From positions 62,001-126,000 of the forward strand of contig CP084611.1 of assembly GCA_025917655.1 (NCBI GenBank): 64,000 bases of DNA, written 5' to 3'. The stretch comes from Chlorella sorokiniana (taxonomy: Eukaryota; Chlorophyta; Trebouxiophyceae; Chlorellales; Chlorellaceae). Below are positions 60,105 through 64,000 of the stretch, piece after piece (position 1 is the first letter of the stretch; every line of letters begins with the position of its first letter). Under the pieces are notes generated by a model. It searched no databases and had not been told where the DNA came from. It was given only the letters and a program-made list of their open reading frames with translations. The position numbers and the translations under genes were made by a program.

Positions 60105-63100
60105 TCACGCCGTGCCGCAGTCGGCAGCACCAGCAGCTGCCTGCTGAGGCTGCTCTGCAGCGATGGCGGGAGCGTCGATCTGCAGCCCGGTCGAGGCGAC
60201 GCGGCCGCCATCTCCGACCGCCGCCGGCTCCTCCGCTGCCTGGCTCCCTGCTTCGGCCTCGGCAGGAGCAGCGTCGTCGCCACTGCCACCCTCTTCCTCT
60301 TCCTGGCTGCCTCCCTCGCCGTCGCCCTCCTCCTCCGCCTCTCCTTCCTCCTCCTCCTCCTGCTCTGCATCCTCCTCCTCCTCCCCCTCCTCCTGCTCGC
60401 TATCGGAGCCGCCCTTGCGCCGCCGCCCGCCGCCGCGGCGCTGCGCTGCAGCCGTGGCGACCACACCTCGTCCCCGCCCTCGCCCCCATCTTCCGCCTCC
60501 TGCAGGCGTTGCAAGCAGAAGGGGCAGCGCGATGTGTGTGCAGGCCACTCGGGGGCACCCTCAGACAGCAGCGCACACGCCTCGCTCTCCCAACAGGCCC
60601 AGTTCCCGGCAGCCAAGGCTGCAACCAATCGGTTTCCCAGCAGGGCAGCTTGAAGACAGCAACAGTTCGCAGCGACGTGATTTGCTCACCTCGGGCTCCT
60701 CCACCTGCCCAAACATCTCCGCCGCCAGCTGCCGGTAATCCACTGCAAGCGGCGCAGCGGCAACGATGGCGGGTGAGCGGGAGAGCGCCGCACGCACCAG
60801 CAAGTTAGGCGGGGCGCAGCCCCGGAGCGCTCTCCTGCCCTGTATGCATGCCTGCAGCCGCCCCTCCCCTGCAATGAAGAAACAACTGCCAGCAAGATCC
60901 CGGCATGCAAGTGCTGAGCAAGGCTCGCCTGCGGCGCGCCGGCGCTTGGTGTGCAGCACAACAGCGTCGCCCCCCCTCCTCCTCCTCTGCCGCCGCCGCC
61001 GCCTGGTAGCGCCGCCGCCGCTCCGCCTCCTCGGCGGCGCTGAGGGGCTCGGAGGCGCCTCGGCCGGTGACGGCGGCGGCGGTGCCCTCGCTCAGTTCCA
61101 CATCCTCGATCTCACCCTCCAAGTCCTCTGCAGGGCACAATTGATGCAAGAACACATAAAAGGGAAGCGTCATGGAACCAACGGGTAAGCACTGGGCGGC
61201 CCGTGCAGCCCTTTGCTGAGCTGCAAGGATTGCTCCTGTTCGACGGTTTGGCGGAGGACAGCTACAGGCGGTAGCAGTGAGGCATCCGTTAGCAGAGGGT
61301 GCATCCGGCAGCGTCAAGGCAAGCGCAGCGCCTCACCCGACGCCAGGCTGGCGTCGCTGTCACTGCCGCTGCCGCTGCCGCCCTCCCCGGCGCTAGCGCT
61401 CTCCTCGCTGCCGCCCTCGCCGTCGCTGGCGTCGCCGCCGTTGCTGTCGCTGCCGCTGCCGGCTCTGCCGCCGCCGGCAGCGGAGCCCGGGCGCGAGCCG
61501 CGGCGCCGCCGCCGAGCTCCTTCGCTCTCGCTCTCGCTGGCTCTGCGGCGGCATGGGGAAGGCGGGGCGGGAGGGTGTGGACGGCCCCGTGCGGCTGAGC
61601 GGCACCCTGCAGGCTCCATTTCTTTCATCACAGCTAGACAAGACGCAACACAGCGCCTCACACACACGGCTGAACTGGCAGTAGGAGATAGACGAGACAC
61701 GCCACCAAAGCAACTGATATGATATGATATGAAACAGCCACAACTCACTCGTAGTCCTCGTCGTCTTCGTCGTCGGAGGGAGGTCTGCCCCTGCCAGCAG
61801 CCCCTCCAGTCTATCAAGGTCCACCGCGGCGGCGCGGGGCGAGCCTGGGCCTGCGGGCGGCGGCGGGGGGAGCACGGCTGGCGGCGGTGAGCCAAGACAG
61901 AATGTGGCTCAGCGCACCCTTCTGGGCGCATGCCCACAACAGGCTAGACTGACAGCTGCGACAGCGCAGCAAATGAGCATGCGGATGGAAAAGACAAAAC
62001 AAACAAGAACAGCCACCAGCATCCCGCCCCCAGCATCCGCCCCCACCCAACGCACCGCCGTCGGCGCCACGCGGCGAGTGGGGCAGGGTGCCGGGCGCCA
62101 GCACTTCGGTCCATGGGGCATCATCGTCGTAGGAGGTGCCAAACTCGTCATTTATCAGGTCGATCATGTCCATCTGCAATATCAAGAATCCAATGACAAA
62201 CGGTCCGGTGAGGATGCGTCTGATCGAAGGGTGTTGGTGCAAACTGGTGAACGGGCAATGCGATGTTGCAGAGAGGCTGAGAGCGACGCAGAAAGCCCCG
62301 GCCCGCATCCCCCGCCCCCTTCCCCCTCCAAAGACAGCCCTCATACAAAGAAAGGCACAGCGCGCAGCACAGCGGGCAGCACAGCGTTCAGCGCGGCGCG
62401 CCTTGCGGTCGCAGGCGGGGCACAGCCAGCCCTCGTCCTCGGGCAGCTCCTCGGGGTTGACGGGGGCACCAGGCAGCGCACGTGGTAGGCGCGGTTGCAC
62501 ATGCCGTCGCACAGGATGATGTCGTTCTCCTGTTGCGCACGCAAATTGGTGTGTGTCTGTGTCGGTGTGGTGTGGGTGGTTCGGGTGCGAGCGAGGTGCA
62601 GGCGGGCAGCCAGGGAGGCGGATGGGCACCCTGCCTCCCAGCAGAGGTGTGCACAGAGATCGCTGCCAGCAACACTCGTGACTGCCCCCCACACCACCCC
62701 CATCCCCCAGCCAAACACAGATCACACCACCCCCAGGCACCCACACCCACACGCCCGCGCACCTCGTCGCTCTCGTTGCCGCGGCACTTGGAGCAGAAGA
62801 TGTGGTCCAGGTCGAGCTCGCCGTCGGAGTCGAACAGCTCAGAGGGGATGGGCACGTCGCCCTCTGCGCGCAGGAAGAAAGAAAGGACAAGAAAAGTGTG
62901 TGTGTGGGGGTGCCCCACAGGCGAGCAGCGTGGGTGTGGGGGGTGTGGGGGGGGAGGCGGCAAAGGGGGGAGGCGGGCGGCGCAAGGTGCAAGTAAAAAG
63001 CTTGTTGGGTGGCGCAAACAGGGAGTGGCGGCGCTGCCGCTCACCCGCTTCGTCGCAGTAGCGCACGCACTCGCGGATGGCCTCGCGGCACTTGGCGATC

Positions 63101-64000
63101 TGGGTTGGGTGCATGGGAACGGGATCAATGAACAAGCGGCGGTGAGAGGCGGAGTCCAGATTGGCGGCGGCGGTCGAAGCGGACAACAAACTCGGGCTCG
63201 GGGCCTCTCTCCACCCGCCCAGCCGCCGCTGTCAGACCCCGATCATCACTAAGCCCCACACAAGCACACGCTGCTGTGCCAGGCGCACGCAATGACGGGG
63301 GAAGCAGCCACGGGCACACCGGCGCCCACCGCACTCGATGCCGGTGCCCCCCCCCCATCCCGGTGCTTCTCTCCCATCCCTAACAACCCCCACCCCCACC
63401 CCCACCCCCCCCCCACACCCCACCCCGGCAGCCGGTGCTGCTCCTCCCTCCCGCCGCAGCCCACCTGTTCCTTGGCCCGCCGGATCTCGGCCACCGGCTT
63501 CACCTTTTCTCGGGAGGCGCCCCGCCAGCCGTCGGCGGCGTACGCCTCCACCAGCGCCTGCTCGTGCCTGCGCCGCGGTTTTGGTTGGTTGGTTCGGGGG
63601 AGGCAGTGTGTGTGTGTGTGTGTGTGGTGGGGGAGGCAGTGTGTGTGTGTGTGTGGGGGGGGGGCAGTGTGTGTGTGTGTGTGTGTGGGGGGGGGAGGCA
63701 GTGTGTGTGTATGGGGGGGGGGGGAGGCAGGGAGGCACGTGTGTAGCCGTGTGAGGTGCAGGAGTGAGCCACGCAGTGGTGTCGGTGGTGGGGGTGGGTG
63801 GGGTGGGGTGGGATGCATGCGTGTATGTGTGCATGTGCGTGTGTATAGAGTGTTAGTGGCAGAGGTGGGTGGAGGGTAACGTCACGCCATGTCAGGTCGA
63901 TTCAGGCGAGGTCCGGCAGCGGGGCGGGGCGGCGCGTACCTAAGGCGGGAGAGCTGGGAGCGCAGGCGCGCCAGCTGGCGGTCGTAGTTGTTCCTGCGCC
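60105..64000 (-). CDS. PHD-finger protein, PRH/HAT3.1-like, 5' end outside the window
   Basis: Chromatin or transcription factor. Exons from the right edge match the N-terminal half of plant PRH/HAT3.1 closely: NNYDRQLARLRSQLSRLR (63945-63997), HEQALVEAYAADGWRGASRE with KVKPVAEIRRAKEQ (63464-63569), IAKCREAIRECVRYCDEA (about 63050-63102), then SELFDSDGELDLDHIFCSKC (62763-62860), NDIILCDGMCNRAYHVRC with LPEDEGWLCPACDRKA (62395-62530), which complete a C4-H-C3 PHD finger, and DMIDLINDEFGTSYDDDAPW (62075-62175). Next come an acidic box (PPSDDEDDEDYE, about 61770), a Ser/Gly/Asp-rich exon, VDYRQLAAEMFGQVEEPE (60693-60745), and a Glu-rich tail, stop 60105-60107. No homeodomain (no WFQNRR-like block) is visible where HAT3.1 has one. 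One-base slip at 62462-62466. It continues beyond 64000. Confidence 0.88.
63596..63731. repeat. Four-unit GGAGGCAG(TG)n GGGG minisatellite
   Basis: Units begin with GGAGGCAGTG or GGGGCAGTG, followed by a (TG)n run of variable length and a G run, starting near 63598, 63632, 63661 and 63695. It fills part of an intron of the PHD gene. Confidence 0.9.

Noticed and set aside
63500-63772. Spaced G/T repeats that look array-like
   Set aside because: Units are TG microsatellite plus G runs with no unique spacers; a minisatellite, not a CRISPR array.

Overview
The window reads as nuclear DNA of a small-genome green alga, most likely a chlorophyte of the Chlorella type (inference). It is very GC-rich. 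Genes are split by many short introns with GTGAGT/GTGCG-type donors. Encoded proteins match plant and algal families (MOR2/Furry, PRH/HAT3.1 PHD protein, GLO3-type ArfGAP, type II NAD(P)H dehydrogenase, TIGR04168-type phosphoesterase). TGTAA, the chlorophyte poly(A) signal, lies downstream of several stop codons. I saw no tRNA, rRNA, CRISPR array, transposon or virus-like element.

Layout, left to right: a metallophosphoesterase (minus, 898-4236); an unrecognised multi-exon gene (plus, about 5276-8542) and its decayed, rearranged tandem copy (about 9008-12175), with a relic of the 3' end of the next gene trapped between them; HOP2 (minus); ArfGAP (plus); a secreted Cys-rich, Ala-repeat protein (minus); a 16-kb Furry/MOR2 gene (minus); DNA polymerase eta (plus); a small secreted coiled-coil protein (minus); a PP2C-fold protein lacking its metal ligands (minus); a plastid-type membrane protein (plus); a Canopy/MSAP ER protein (minus); a type II NAD(P)H dehydrogenase (plus, 16 exons resolved); and a PHD-finger protein running off the right edge (minus).

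Genes largely alternate strand, giving four head-to-head pairs with 0.23-0.9 kb between start codons (HOP2/ArfGAP, Furry/Pol eta, PP2C-like/membrane protein, Canopy/NDH-2) and several tail-to-tail pairs whose poly(A) signals almost meet or overlap. There is no operon-like functional cluster; these are ordinary housekeeping genes for meiosis, DNA damage tolerance, trafficking, polarity and redox. The unusual parts are the 4.6-12.2 kb duplication with its triplicated 37-codon block and two exon-derived inverted repeats, the PP2C-like pseudophosphatase, a TGTACCG motif recurring just upstream of 3' splice sites in three genes, GC-AG introns, and repeated one-base frame slips at short G/C runs in otherwise intact conserved exons, which look like consensus errors rather than dead genes. 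Coordinates of multi-exon genes run from start to stop codon; introns are included.
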